30,342 nt of DNA from a virus, in IMG/VR virus record IMGVR_UViG_3300012920_000163, positions 1-30,342 of that record. One strand, given 5' to 3'. Below, piece by piece: positions 8,397 to 17,568 of the stretch. A program made the translations under genes and the position numbers. Under the pieces are notes generated by a model, which was not told the origin of the DNA, made no database searches, and worked only from the letters and a program-made list of their open reading frames with translations. Every line of letters begins with the position of its first letter. The stretch's first letter is position 1.

Positions 8397-11300
8397 ATGC
8401 CAGAATTAAAACACACTTTTACAAAAGGTCGAATGAATAAAGACCTTGATGAAAGACTAGTGCCTAACGGTGAATATAGAGATGCTATGAACATAGAAGT
8501 GGCTGGTTCAGAAGGCGACGACGTTGGTGCAGCTCAAAATATACTTGGAAACAAAGTAAGAGGATCACACGGTATATCTAATGCTAATTGTATTGGTGCT
8601 ATTGCAAATACTGCTACAGAAAAAATATATTATTTTATTACATCATCAACTACAGATGCTATAATAGAATATGATCAAACAAACGACACAACACTTCCGG
8701 TCGTAATAGATAAGCAAAACGTTTTAAAATTTAAATATAATAATGAAAATTTTATAACAGGTATAAATATAATAGATGATTTATTATTTTTTACAGACAA
8801 TAACTCTGAACCAAAAGTAGTTAATATAGAAAGATTTAAAGCTGGTTGCGCTACTGGAGCTGGTGCTTTTACAACGCATACAACACTTTTAAAACAAAAA
8901 GATGGTGTAGCTTATGATTTTAAAGAAGATGATGTAACAGTTATTAAAAAAGGTCCATCAACAGCACCAACTATTACAATGTCTAATTTAAAAAGAGATC
9001 CTAATAATACAAGGCCTCTTACTAGTACTGCTAATTTTAGCTTTGGACAAACAGTTAATGGTGAGGTTATTTTAAGAGAAGTTGGGCATTTTTACCCTAC
9101 AGCTTTTAGTACATTTAATATGCCTAATTGGCAAATTGGTGATATTATTGTTTTTACTCTTGATCCAGAATATGAATATGAAACAAATGAAGAGTTTTCA
9201 GTAAGATGTGTAATAACAAATATAATAAGTGAAGATTATCCTGAAAACCAAATAAGTATGAGGATAGTTTCTATTGATGAATCAACACCTACTGAGCAAA
9301 TATCTTGGTTAATATCACTAGAGCAAGAAGAGCCAATGTTTGAAAAAGATTTTATAAGGTTTGCATATAGATGGAAATATGTAGATGGTGAATATTCTAC
9401 TATAAGTCCTTTTAGTCAAGTAGCTTTTTTACCTAAACAATTTGATTATGAGCCAGCTCAAGCTTATAACTTAGGTATGGTTAATGATTTAAGATATTTA
9501 AAAGTTTCTAATTTTAGACCAAATAATACACATGATCAAGTAGATGAAATAGATTTGTTGTTTAAAAAAGAAAACAACACTAATATATATACTGTAAAAA
9601 CATTTAAAGTTGATGACCCTGAATTTCATAGCAGTGAATTTGAAATTGAATCAGAGTTAATATATAAAGTTATAGCACCTAATCAACTATTAAGACCTTT
9701 TGATAGTGTTCCTTTAAAAGCTAAAGCTCAAGAAATTGTAGCGAATAGATTAGTTTATGGTAATTATACACATAACTTTGATTTAGCAACACCTAAAGGC
9801 GTTGATGTTATTCCTGAAATACAAATAGATCAAATTGTAGATGCTGATTTAGAAGTTGGTACACCTGGTAAATCATTAAAATCACAAAGAACATATCAAT
9901 TAGGTGTTGTTTATAGAGATGAATATGGTAGAGAAACACCAGTTCAAGCTCAAGATACTGGTACGTTTTATTTAGATAAAAATAGTTCAATAAACAGAAC
10001 ATCAATATCAGCAACGCTATCAAATCAAGCGCCAATGTTTGCTGACTCTTTTAAATTTTTTATAAAAGAAACTTCAAATGAGTATTATAATTTGGCTATG
10101 GATAGATGGTATGATGCCGAAGATGGAAACGTTTGGTTAAGTTTTCCATCTGCAGAAAGAAACAAGGTAGATGAAGAAACTTTTTTAATACTTAAAAAAC
10201 AACATGATAGTGATGAACCTGTTTTAACTAAAGCAAAGTATAAAATAATAGCAATATCAAATGAAGCTCCAGAAGATATAAAACAAGAAAAGAAAATTTT
10301 TGGTACATTAGAAACTGAATTTAAGGCTGAAGCTTTTCCAATTATGGACGGTTTGTTTTTTGATGTTACAAAAAATGATTTCGAAGCTAGATTTGGTGAT
10401 GTTACAAACGGTGAAAACCAACTTATTAAAACGTCAAATGTTGTAGTTAGAATAGTATCTGGAATAGGTCTTTCTTCTTGGTACGATGTAGCTAATATAA
10501 ACTTAATTGATAACTCTAGTGAAGTTAGAGTAACATTGAGGGATAGGTTTAGAAGTGATGTTACTCAATTTTTTCCAGATGGTACATACGCAAGTGGTAG
10601 CGGTAGTAACGCGCAAACCAGTCTGGGTGCTGAGTTTGCAGCCATTGAATCAAGAAATAAACCAGAGTTTACTGGTAGATTTTTTGTAAAAATATATAGA
10701 GATGCTTCATTACAAGAAAATATATTAAATACAACTGCGGTAGAAGATTATAAAATTTCTACAACAGAAACACTACATTCAACTAATATAACTGAAAGTG
10801 GTACTAATCATGGTGGAACTTGGAGAGATTATTGTGAAGGTCCACCTAGTTGCGTTAATAGTAGTAGAAACTTAGGTTTCTTTTTTACAAATAGACACAA
10901 CGGTATTGAAGATTGGAGATATGGACCACATGGAAGTAAACCAAGTTTACTTAATGGATATTCTAATAGCTCTCTACCATCTTGGATTGGTTTAACACCT
11001 ATACAAATTGGTAGAAAAACAATAGCGTTTAGATCAGTTGCTATTGGCCATAAAATAACAGATCATTTAAGTGAAGGTAGATTTAGAGATTTTGTTTCAG
11101 GTATAACAACAGATGGAACAGCTATAAGGTTTGTAGAGGATTCACAACAAAATATTTACAAAATAAAAAAGCATGCTTACGGAGGTTTTAGACAGTATGA
11201 TAAAAAAACCGCAAGAAATGATGATGAATGGAACTCAAATCAACAAATGGTTTTTGTATTAGAGCTTGATAGACCAATAGAAAACTGGGATAGCACAAGC

Positions 11301-12710
11301 GTTAGTCATGGAACTAATTATAGAAACGGTGATTGCTTTACTATACAAATACTAACACCTTATGGTGGTGTTAACGAAAGAAGTGATTCAAGAAGTGAAA
11401 ATCCAGCTATATTTGAAACAGAGCCAAAAGAAGCTATAGACTTAGATTTATATTTTGAAGCTAGTGATGCAATACCTATATCTAGTCATAATGTTGCTCA
11501 CACTTTAGCTTATCACAATTGCTATAGTTTTGGTAATGGTGTTGAGTCAAATAGAATAAGAGATGATTTTAATGCTCCAACAATAGCAAAAGGTGTTAAA
11601 GCTTCAGCACCTTTAGCAGAGCAATATAAACAAGAGGTAAAGAAAACAGGTTTAATATTTTCACAAATATACAACTCAATGAGTGGTGTTAATAGAACAA
11701 ACCAATTTATAATAGCAGAAAATATAATAAAAGATTTAAATCCAGTATACGGATCAATACAAAAGCTACATACTAGAGATACAGATTTAACTGTTTGCTG
11801 TGAAGATAAAATATTAAAAGTATTAGCTAACAAAGACGCGTTGTTTAATGCTGATGGTAACGTAAATGTTACATCAAATACAGCTGTTTTAGGGCAATCA
11901 GTGCCTTACATAGGTGAATATGGTATAAGTAAAAACCCAGAATCATTTGTTTCTTATGGTTTTCAAGCTTATTTTGCTGATAAAGCCAGAGGAGTTGTTT
12001 TAAGGCTGTCTAGAAACGGTTTAGATGAAATATCGGCTATAGGTATGAGAGATTACTTTAGAGACAAACTAGCACAGTCTAATTTTGTTTTAGGAAGCTT
12101 TGATGATAAAAAGGATATGTACAACTTAACAATGGTAAATAAAGTTGAAAATAGTGTATATAACCCACTTGATACTGTTAGTTTTAAAATAAACTCTAAA
12201 GGTTGGACAAGTAGAAAATCTTTTATACCAGAAATGGCGCTATCACTAAACAATACTTACTATAGTTTAAAAAATGGTAAGCTATATTCACATGATAATG
12301 AAATAAGAAATACTTTTTACGATGCGCCAGACAATTTTACAGCGTCTAGTATAACTGTAGTTTTAAACGACTTTCCTGGAACTATAAAAAGTTTTAAAAC
12401 AATAAGCTACGAAGGTAGTCAAGGTAAAATAAGAGATGATCAATCAAACGTTGATGGTTTACCTTATAATATAACACCTAAAGCTGGATGGTTTTTAAAA
12501 TCTATAGAAACAGATAAGCAAAGTGGTGAGATAAAAGAGTTTATAGAAAAAGAAGGTAAATGGTTTAATTATATAAAAGGTGACGCAACAACACTAGCTA
12601 ACTTAGACACAAAAGAGTTTAATGTTCAGGGTATTGGATCTGGTGTTCAAATAACAAATGATACTGGACCTAGCAAAGTTATTTTAACAATTAAAGAAAA
12701 CAACGACTAA
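8397..12710 (+). CDS. Tail nozzle protein (T7 gp12 / P22 gp10-like role)
   Basis: 1437 residues, entirely beta-rich. The first 35 residues hold a motif characteristic of podovirus nozzle proteins (FTKGRMNKDLDERLVPNGEY, then RDAMNIEV). Repeated strands with IYYFI, LLFFTDNN and AYRWKYVDGEYSTISPFS near residues 75-345 look like propeller blades. A Cys/Gly/Trp-rich insertion (about 800-850, WRDYCEGPPSC) and a C-terminal region with DKARGVVLRLSRNGLDEIS follow. The nozzle forms the end of the short tail and closes the DNA channel until host contact. It is the longest tail gene and the start of the tail block. At about 1440 residues it is roughly twice T7 gp12, so extra domains are probable. The identification is strong on motif and position, but no search was run. 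Confidence 0.75.
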   Translation: MPELKHTFTKGRMNKDLDERLVPNGEYRDAMNIEVAGSEGDDVGAAQNILGNKVRGSHGISNANCIGAIANTATEKIYYFITSSTTDAIIEYDQTNDTTLPVVIDKQNVLKFKYNNENFITGINIIDDLLFFTDNNSEPKVVNIERFKAGCATGAGAFTTHTTLLKQKDGVAYDFKEDDVTVIKKGPSTAPTITMSNLKRDPNNTRPLTSTANFSFGQTVNGEVILREVGHFYPTAFSTFNMPNWQIGDIIVFTLDPEYEYETNEEFSVRCVITNIISEDYPENQISMRIVSIDESTPTEQISWLISLEQEEPMFEKDFIRFAYRWKYVDGEYSTISPFSQVAFLPKQFDYEPAQAYNLGMVNDLRYLKVSNFRPNNTHDQVDEIDLLFKKENNTNIYTVKTFKVDDPEFHSSEFEIESELIYKVIAPNQLLRPFDSVPLKAKAQEIVANRLVYGNYTHNFDLATPKGVDVIPEIQIDQIVDADLEVGTPGKSLKSQRTYQLGVVYRDEYGRETPVQAQDTGTFYLDKNSSINRTSISATLSNQAPMFADSFKFFIKETSNEYYNLAMDRWYDAEDGNVWLSFPSAERNKVDEETFLILKKQHDSDEPVLTKAKYKIIAISNEAPEDIKQEKKIFGTLETEFKAEAFPIMDGLFFDVTKNDFEARFGDVTNGENQLIKTSNVVVRIVSGIGLSSWYDVANINLIDNSSEVRVTLRDRFRSDVTQFFPDGTYASGSGSNAQTSLGAEFAAIESRNKPEFTGRFFVKIYRDASLQENILNTTAVEDYKISTTETLHSTNITESGTNHGGTWRDYCEGPPSCVNSSRNLGFFFTNRHNGIEDWRYGPHGSKPSLLNGYSNSSLPSWIGLTPIQIGRKTIAFRSVAIGHKITDHLSEGRFRDFVSGITTDGTAIRFVEDSQQNIYKIKKHAYGGFRQYDKKTARNDDEWNSNQQMVFVLELDRPIENWDSTSVSHGTNYRNGDCFTIQILTPYGGVNERSDSRSENPAIFETEPKEAIDLDLYFEASDAIPISSHNVAHTLAYHNCYSFGNGVESNRIRDDFNAPTIAKGVKASAPLAEQYKQEVKKTGLIFSQIYNSMSGVNRTNQFIIAENIIKDLNPVYGSIQKLHTRDTDLTVCCEDKILKVLANKDALFNADGNVNVTSNTAVLGQSVPYIGEYGISKNPESFVSYGFQAYFADKARGVVLRLSRNGLDEISAIGMRDYFRDKLAQSNFVLGSFDDKKDMYNLTMVNKVENSVYNPLDTVSFKINSKGWTSRKSFIPEMALSLNNTYYSLKNGKLYSHDNEIRNTFYDAPDNFTASSITVVLNDFPGTIKSFKTISYEGSQGKIRDDQSNVDGLPYNITPKAGWFLKSIETDKQSGEIKEFIEKEGKWFNYIKGDATTLANLDTKEFNVQGIGSGVQITNDTGPSKVILTIKENND

Positions 12711-12711
12711 T

Positions 12712-14913
12712 ATGGCTTTATTAAATTGTACTATAGATCAAAAACAAGTTAGCGTAACAAAAGATACAGCTTTAACAAGTAGTGTTGCTAATCAAGTTTT
12801 AACTATAACGCCAAACTCCGGTTATGTAGTTAGAGCTACTGATTTTGCAAATAATACAACAAGCTCTTTTACTAGTCCAGTACAAAGTATAACACTAACT
12901 GATAGTAGCACGCCTTACGCGGCCAACAATACTGTTTTAGTGACTATAGATTTAAAAGATACATTTGTTCCAACTGCTGATGCAGATGTTGTTATTGATA
13001 TTGATGGACAAGCTATATTAGCAAAAGAAATACCATATGTTGCCTCTGGTACATATAAGTCATCAATAGCAAATTGTAATGAATCAAGTCAAGATACTAC
13101 TTTTTCAACATCAAGCATAGCTGGTGTTAATTACGTTATTTTTACACAACCATTAACAGCTAGTACTAATTTTTATCTTGAAGAAAGTAGTATAACAGCA
13201 ACAGCTGATAATGGAGTGACTATTGATTTTGTTGACCATGTATATAACTCTGAAGATAGGTTAACGTTTGTGAGAGTTAATTATATGTTATTACAACCTA
13301 GCAATGATGTGACTAATATAAGTTTAAATTTAAGCGCTATAGCTGTGGCTGATAATGATAACACTGCTGTACCAAAATTAATAACAGGTATATCTTGTAC
13401 TGGAGGAGCTTACAGTGATACTGTTAACGCTTCTGGTGAATTAAAAGATTTAACAGTTTTTGGTACTGCTGGATCTAACGCTATAGTAACTTTAACAACT
13501 AGTGCTGGATCTGATACTTATGATTTTACAACTAACACGTTTACATCAGCGTCTACAAATAAAAGTGTTGTAATACCAGCATCTGGTTCTATAACTATAG
13601 AAGATATAATTTTTCCAGCTGGAACTGGTAGTGCAACAGTAACTTTTACTTTTAGCGTGGCTGGTGGTAATTCACCATCAACATTAACCACTGAAAACAG
13701 TAGTAGTGATAATACACCTTTTACAAAACAATTAACTCAAGGTAAAGCTGTTACAGTTACCACAACAGCAACTGAAACACATCCAGATATAAATTCATTA
13801 ACTTATGAAAATAATATACTATATGGATCTGCTGGTCAGTCGTATTATGATGAGTCAGGTGATTTATATCAAACTCAGTCTATAAAAATAACAGCTGCTA
13901 CTTCTGGTTCATTAAGTGCTTTTGTTTTAAGAAGGCAACCTGCTTTTCCTCAAGATTTTACTAATACTGATTTTTCAGTTTCAGGATCTGGCGAGTGGCA
14001 AATGACTGGTTTAGAGGCTGTTTCTGTTCCAAGTACAAATTCAAGTTCTGCTAAAGTTGTTATAACAGGTAAAGCATATGGTTTAGGATTAGGTCCTGCT
14101 AACAACGTTTCATCTGTTATAAATTTAGATAACATAATAAATATAAAACCTACTGTTACTAATCAATCTGTTAGTGTTCCTCACAACACAGCAACAACGC
14201 ATACTATAACAGGTGCTTCTGATGGTAATGGAGACGCTTTAACTTTTTCTATAGCTAGTGCACCTTCAAATGGTACTATGACTATGAGTTCTGGTGGTGT
14301 ATTACAATATACACCAAACACTAATTATTCTGGCTCTGACACAGCTACATATAAAGTTAATGATGGTTTTGAAGATAGCATACCCAGATCAATAACTTTT
14401 ACAGTTGCTAGTAGTGGTAGTCCTGGCGGTGGTGGATCATTTAGTATGACTTTTGGAACTACAGTGTTTCATGATATAACTGGTGGTGGTAGCTCTATTA
14501 TATCTCCAAATGGTTTAATAGAGTTTCAACAAGGTAGAACAAACTCTGAAAGTGATAGTAATTATGGTACTATTGCTGCTGGTGATCAAAAAATAAGATA
14601 CACGTTTGATTTTGAACTTGACGCAAATGATTTACCAGCATACGTAAATCAAATAGGTGATATAGCGTTTAGCGCTAGGCCAGATAACTCAAACTCATCT
14701 ATGAAGTTTAGAGATAATAATAATAGTGGTGTTACATACGAATCAACAATATCAACTGGAACAGTAACAAACAACGGTTATGGTAGTAATCCAGATCCTA
14801 ATAGAAAGTTTGAAGGTACTGTACACACTGTTGTTAGTAACTTTGGAACAACAGCAAATGGTGATGAATTAACGTTAATACAAGAAGTTTCATTTTCAAA
14901 CATAAATCAATAA
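12712..14913 (+). CDS. Tail-fibre/adhesin-like protein with cadherin/Ig-like domain
   Basis: 733 residues of almost pure beta structure, rich in Thr, Ser, Asn and Gly and poor in charge and Cys. Residues about 478-565 form a recognisable cadherin-like/bacterial Ig-like repeat: SDGNGDALTFSIASAPSNGT, then LQYTPNTNYSGSDTATYKVN, then DGFEDS. Its Asp/Asn residues are placed as in calcium-binding repeats of secreted adhesins. A Gly-rich linker (SPGGGGSF, near 568-575) leads to a distinct C-terminal beta domain of about 155 residues. It begins one base after the nozzle stop (TAATATGG), so the two are translationally close. It is probably on the outside of the tail and a receptor-binding candidate. 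No enzymatic motif was seen. Confidence 0.65.
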   Translation: MALLNCTIDQKQVSVTKDTALTSSVANQVLTITPNSGYVVRATDFANNTTSSFTSPVQSITLTDSSTPYAANNTVLVTIDLKDTFVPTADADVVIDIDGQAILAKEIPYVASGTYKSSIANCNESSQDTTFSTSSIAGVNYVIFTQPLTASTNFYLEESSITATADNGVTIDFVDHVYNSEDRLTFVRVNYMLLQPSNDVTNISLNLSAIAVADNDNTAVPKLITGISCTGGAYSDTVNASGELKDLTVFGTAGSNAIVTLTTSAGSDTYDFTTNTFTSASTNKSVVIPASGSITIEDIIFPAGTGSATVTFTFSVAGGNSPSTLTTENSSSDNTPFTKQLTQGKAVTVTTTATETHPDINSLTYENNILYGSAGQSYYDESGDLYQTQSIKITAATSGSLSAFVLRRQPAFPQDFTNTDFSVSGSGEWQMTGLEAVSVPSTNSSSAKVVITGKAYGLGLGPANNVSSVINLDNIINIKPTVTNQSVSVPHNTATTHTITGASDGNGDALTFSIASAPSNGTMTMSSGGVLQYTPNTNYSGSDTATYKVNDGFEDSIPRSITFTVASSGSPGGGGSFSMTFGTTVFHDITGGGSSIISPNGLIEFQQGRTNSESDSNYGTIAAGDQKIRYTFDFELDANDLPAYVNQIGDIAFSARPDNSNSSMKFRDNNNSGVTYESTISTGTVTNNGYGSNPDPNRKFEGTVHTVVSNFGTTANGDELTLIQEVSFSNINQ

Positions 14914-14914
14914 C

Positions 14915-15280
14915 ATGGCAGTAATAACTTTAACATTTACTCAAGTATTAAACGTATCCCTTCAAGTTGGGGATACAATATATTATGTTACACCTGATAG
15001 CACTACACCTTATTACGCGTTTAATCAAAGTGATATAATAAAATTAGGTGTCGTACAAAGTATAGGTGTAAATCCACAAGGACTAGATGAAATAACTGTA
15101 GATGTACCAGATGACGTTGTTAGACCAAGTCAAACAGATTACATACTGTTTAGTAAAGATGCTACAGCTAACATGTCTAGTTTATTAGGGTATTTTGCTG
15201 AAGCTGAATTTGTTAACGATTCTAACATAGCCTCAGAAATATTCGCTGTTAATAGTGAAATAGTTGAAAGTAGCAAATAA
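14915..15280 (+). CDS. Small beta-rich virion protein
   Basis: 121 residues beginning one base after the previous stop codon. The sequence is beta-rich (VITLTFTQVLNVSLQVGDTI, VQSIGV, ITVDVPDDV), followed by a short C-terminal helix (LLGYFAEAEFVNDSNIAS) and an acidic end (NSEIVESSK). I recall similar small proteins in tail modules of marine phages, where they are taken as structural, but cannot name a family. It is coupled to the upstream adhesin-like gene and separated by 36 nt of TAA-rich leader from the ejection genes. A small tail attachment or fibre accessory protein is the most reasonable guess. Confidence 0.6.
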   Translation: MAVITLTFTQVLNVSLQVGDTIYYVTPDSTTPYYAFNQSDIIKLGVVQSIGVNPQGLDEITVDVPDDVVRPSQTDYILFSKDATANMSSLLGYFAEAEFVNDSNIASEIFAVNSEIVESSK

Positions 15281-15316
15281 TGTGTAATAATAATAGTAAC
15301 TTAAAATAATAATAAT

Positions 15317-15931
15317 ATGATACCAGGAGCAGCCATAGCGGCAGGAGTACAAGGTTTAACTAGCATAGCTGGTGGTATAATTGGTAGTGGTAAAAGAAAA
15401 AGAGAGCAAAGAGCTGCTCAACGAGAATTTGACACTGCTAAAGCAGCAATGATGAACTTAGATACTTCTAACTTAGCGGCTAATTTAGAAAATACAATGG
15501 AAGACCTAACTGTTAACCAACAGGCGGCACAATTTCAAGCGCAGCAAAACCAAGCTGCAATGGCTAATACTATGTCTAATTTACAAGGCGCTGCGGGTGG
15601 TGGCGGTATAGCGGCTTTAGCTCAATCAATGGCTAATGCTCAAGCACAACAATCACAAGCCGCTTCAGCAAGTATAGCTCAGCAAGAAAGTGCTAATCAA
15701 ATGGCTGCGGCTCAACAAGGCGCAAAATTACAAGCTGCAGAATTAGCAGGTGCACAACAAGCAAGAGGTTTAGAATATCAAAAAACAAACTTTCAATTTG
15801 GTCAAGCTAGCCAAAGACTTGGTGCTGCAAATGCAGCTAGAGCGGCTGCTACAGAAAGTATTATGAGCGGTATAGGTTCGTTGGGTGGTGCAGCTGGAAC
15901 GTATATGGATTCTGTAAACGCTGGTGGATAA
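15317..15931 (+). CDS. Ala/Gln-rich internal virion (ejection) protein, T7 gp14-like role
   Basis: 204 residues. The N-terminus is a Gly/Ala/Ile-rich hydrophobic stretch (residues 1-25) followed by a basic patch (KRKREQRAAQREF). The middle (about 60-165) is a helical, very Ala/Gln-rich segment (QFQAQQNQAAMANTM, AQAQQSQAASASIAQQES). The C-terminus is Gly-rich. A small Ala/Gln-rich protein with an amphipathic or hydrophobic N-terminus placed first in a series of increasingly long proteins fits the smallest of the three ejection proteins of T7-like podoviruses, which enters the outer membrane on infection. That role is inferred from order and composition. The start follows 'aataataataatATG', with no Shine-Dalgarno. 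Confidence 0.6.
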   Translation: MIPGAAIAAGVQGLTSIAGGIIGSGKRKREQRAAQREFDTAKAAMMNLDTSNLAANLENTMEDLTVNQQAAQFQAQQNQAAMANTMSNLQGAAGGGGIAALAQSMANAQAQQSQAASASIAQQESANQMAAAQQGAKLQAAELAGAQQARGLEYQKTNFQFGQASQRLGAANAARAAATESIMSGIGSLGGAAGTYMDSVNAGG

Positions 15932-15948
15932 TATTAAAATAAATAAAA

Positions 15949-17562
15949 ATGGCAGATAATAGACAAAAAACATATTTTGGTGGTTTAAATAAAAACTACT
16001 TCCCAGGTCAACAAGGGCAAGGTGGTATAAATCCATATGCTAATATGATGGTTCCTGCTGTATCTTCAGGTATTGCAAGAGGTGTAAAAACAGGTTACAA
16101 CCCTACATACGCAAAACAAATAGAAAATAATAGAAGAATAGAGGAAATGAGAAATAGACAGGCCGATGCTTATATTAGTCAAGATATTGATAATCTACCT
16201 AGTATAAATTGGCAAGATATAAATTCATATCCTCCTCCGTACAAAGATTATGTAGACCAGTTTGTTAAAAATACTGCTATAAATATTGGCTCTAATCAAA
16301 TATATAAAAGAAGAGCAGGTGATGACGATCTTATAGGTAAAGTTGAATTGAACAGTAGAATATCAGCTGATATGAACAAACTACAAACATTGAAGCAAAA
16401 TTTAAATTTAGTTCATGAAAAATTTAATGGCTTTGATATTGACTGGGATAATAACACTATGTCTGACATGGTTGATCCTGATGATAAAGCTTTTATAAAT
16501 GATGTTATAAGAGGTAAAGCACCTATGAGCTTTGGTGATAACGGTGAAGTATTTTTTACAAGAGGTGATGAGCAAATATCTGTTGAAAATTTACCTGATT
16601 ATTTTAATAAAAACTTTAGTGTAGGTAAGTCAATGATGACTAACTTAGTAAATGCTTATAACAAAGGTAAAAAACTAACTGATAACGAATTAAATTTAGC
16701 TGGCATAAACCTTAAGGAGTCTTTATCTAAAGGTACAGAAGGTGATTTACTTTCAATAGCTTTTGATCAAGATGTTTTAGGTGTAGGTACTAGCTTATTA
16801 GACAAAAGTCAATATACAGACTTGATACAAAGAGTTAGAAACGGTGATTTTGATGCAGAAAAAGAATTACAAAATATAGTTGTACAAACTTATTTAGAAA
16901 GATTACAAGGTCAAGCAAACGCTGGTTTTGAAAATCAAGATCCTGTAAGGCGAGGTGGTGGTGGTTCTAGTTCTAGATCTAGCTCTAGCTCTAGCTCTAG
17001 TTCTATATCTACACCTGAGGACGATGGTACTATATCTGGTTGGTATAATACCTTTGTTAAACCTGGAAAACCAGACTTTAATGCCATGGGTGATTTTACT
17101 TTTTCATTTGGTGAACAACCAGAAGACTACGCACCAGGTGGAATATACTATGGTAATGAGTTTTTAGAAGATGGTAAAACTAGAGTTATATATTCAGACG
17201 CTGAAGGAGCTCCAACCGTAGATGATTGGAAATTAAAATTATCACCAATGGGTTATAGTATAACTTCTGGTGATGGTCAAGCCACTACTTATGAATTAAA
17301 AGGTAGAACTCTTACATATAAAGATTTAGAAGCTCTTTACCCACAGTTGAAAAACATGGATAATGACGGTAAAAGATCTTTTATTAAAAATATAAGAAAT
17401 ATAAAAATAAACCCTGGTAAAAGAGGTAGTGTACAAATATCACCATCTAAATTACATCCAAAATATGGCAAACTAACAGAAGCTGAAAGAAGACAATTAA
17501 GTATTCCAGTAAACTTAAATGATCCAGCCGCTGTAGAAAGAATTTTAGAACAACTTAAATAG
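15949..17562 (+). CDS. Internal virion (ejection) protein candidate, T7 gp15-like position
   Basis: 537 residues, no signal peptide. Residues 1-50 are Gly/Gln/Asn-rich, followed by a mostly helical, charged region (about 60-335). A flexible linker follows: four Gly (336-339) then a Ser tract (about 340-354) in an imperfect 6-nt repeat. Residues 360-537 are a separate globular domain (SGWYNTFVKPGKPDF, LKLSPMGYSITSGDG, KRGSVQISPSKLHPKYG). The gene lies between the Ala/Gln-rich protein and the giant protein and is probably part of the internal core that is ejected with DNA. No catalytic motif is seen. The linker suggests two domains working at a distance, for example one anchored in the core and one reaching out. 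Confidence 0.6.
   Translation: MADNRQKTYFGGLNKNYFPGQQGQGGINPYANMMVPAVSSGIARGVKTGYNPTYAKQIENNRRIEEMRNRQADAYISQDIDNLPSINWQDINSYPPPYKDYVDQFVKNTAINIGSNQIYKRRAGDDDLIGKVELNSRISADMNKLQTLKQNLNLVHEKFNGFDIDWDNNTMSDMVDPDDKAFINDVIRGKAPMSFGDNGEVFFTRGDEQISVENLPDYFNKNFSVGKSMMTNLVNAYNKGKKLTDNELNLAGINLKESLSKGTEGDLLSIAFDQDVLGVGTSLLDKSQYTDLIQRVRNGDFDAEKELQNIVVQTYLERLQGQANAGFENQDPVRRGGGGSSSRSSSSSSSSSISTPEDDGTISGWYNTFVKPGKPDFNAMGDFTFSFGEQPEDYAPGGIYYGNEFLEDGKTRVIYSDAEGAPTVDDWKLKLSPMGYSITSGDGQATTYELKGRTLTYKDLEALYPQLKNMDNDGKRSFIKNIRNIKINPGKRGSVQISPSKLHPKYGKLTEAERRQLSIPVNLNDPAAVERILEQLK
16966..17010 (+). repeat. Imperfect 6-nt tandem repeat encoding a Ser linker
   Basis: Alternating TCT and AGC/AGT codons (unit TCTAGC) run through the linker of the 537-residue protein. 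One Arg (AGA) and one Ile (ATA) interrupt the serines. A short repeat like this can change length by slippage without breaking the frame. Confidence 0.75.
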
Positions 17563-17568
17563 TAAATT

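Noticed and set aside
15281-15316. TAA-rich repeat as a possible small array or regulatory repeat
   Set aside because: It is a short A/T leader with imperfect TAA triplets similar to other leaders; not a CRISPR or an ordered repeat array.
16955-17167. 70-codon + strand frame starting in the Ser linker, with a hydrophobic Leu/Ala/Val repeat
   Set aside because: It is the +1-type shadow of the TCTAGC repeat; the hydrophobic pattern is produced by the repeat, not selected.
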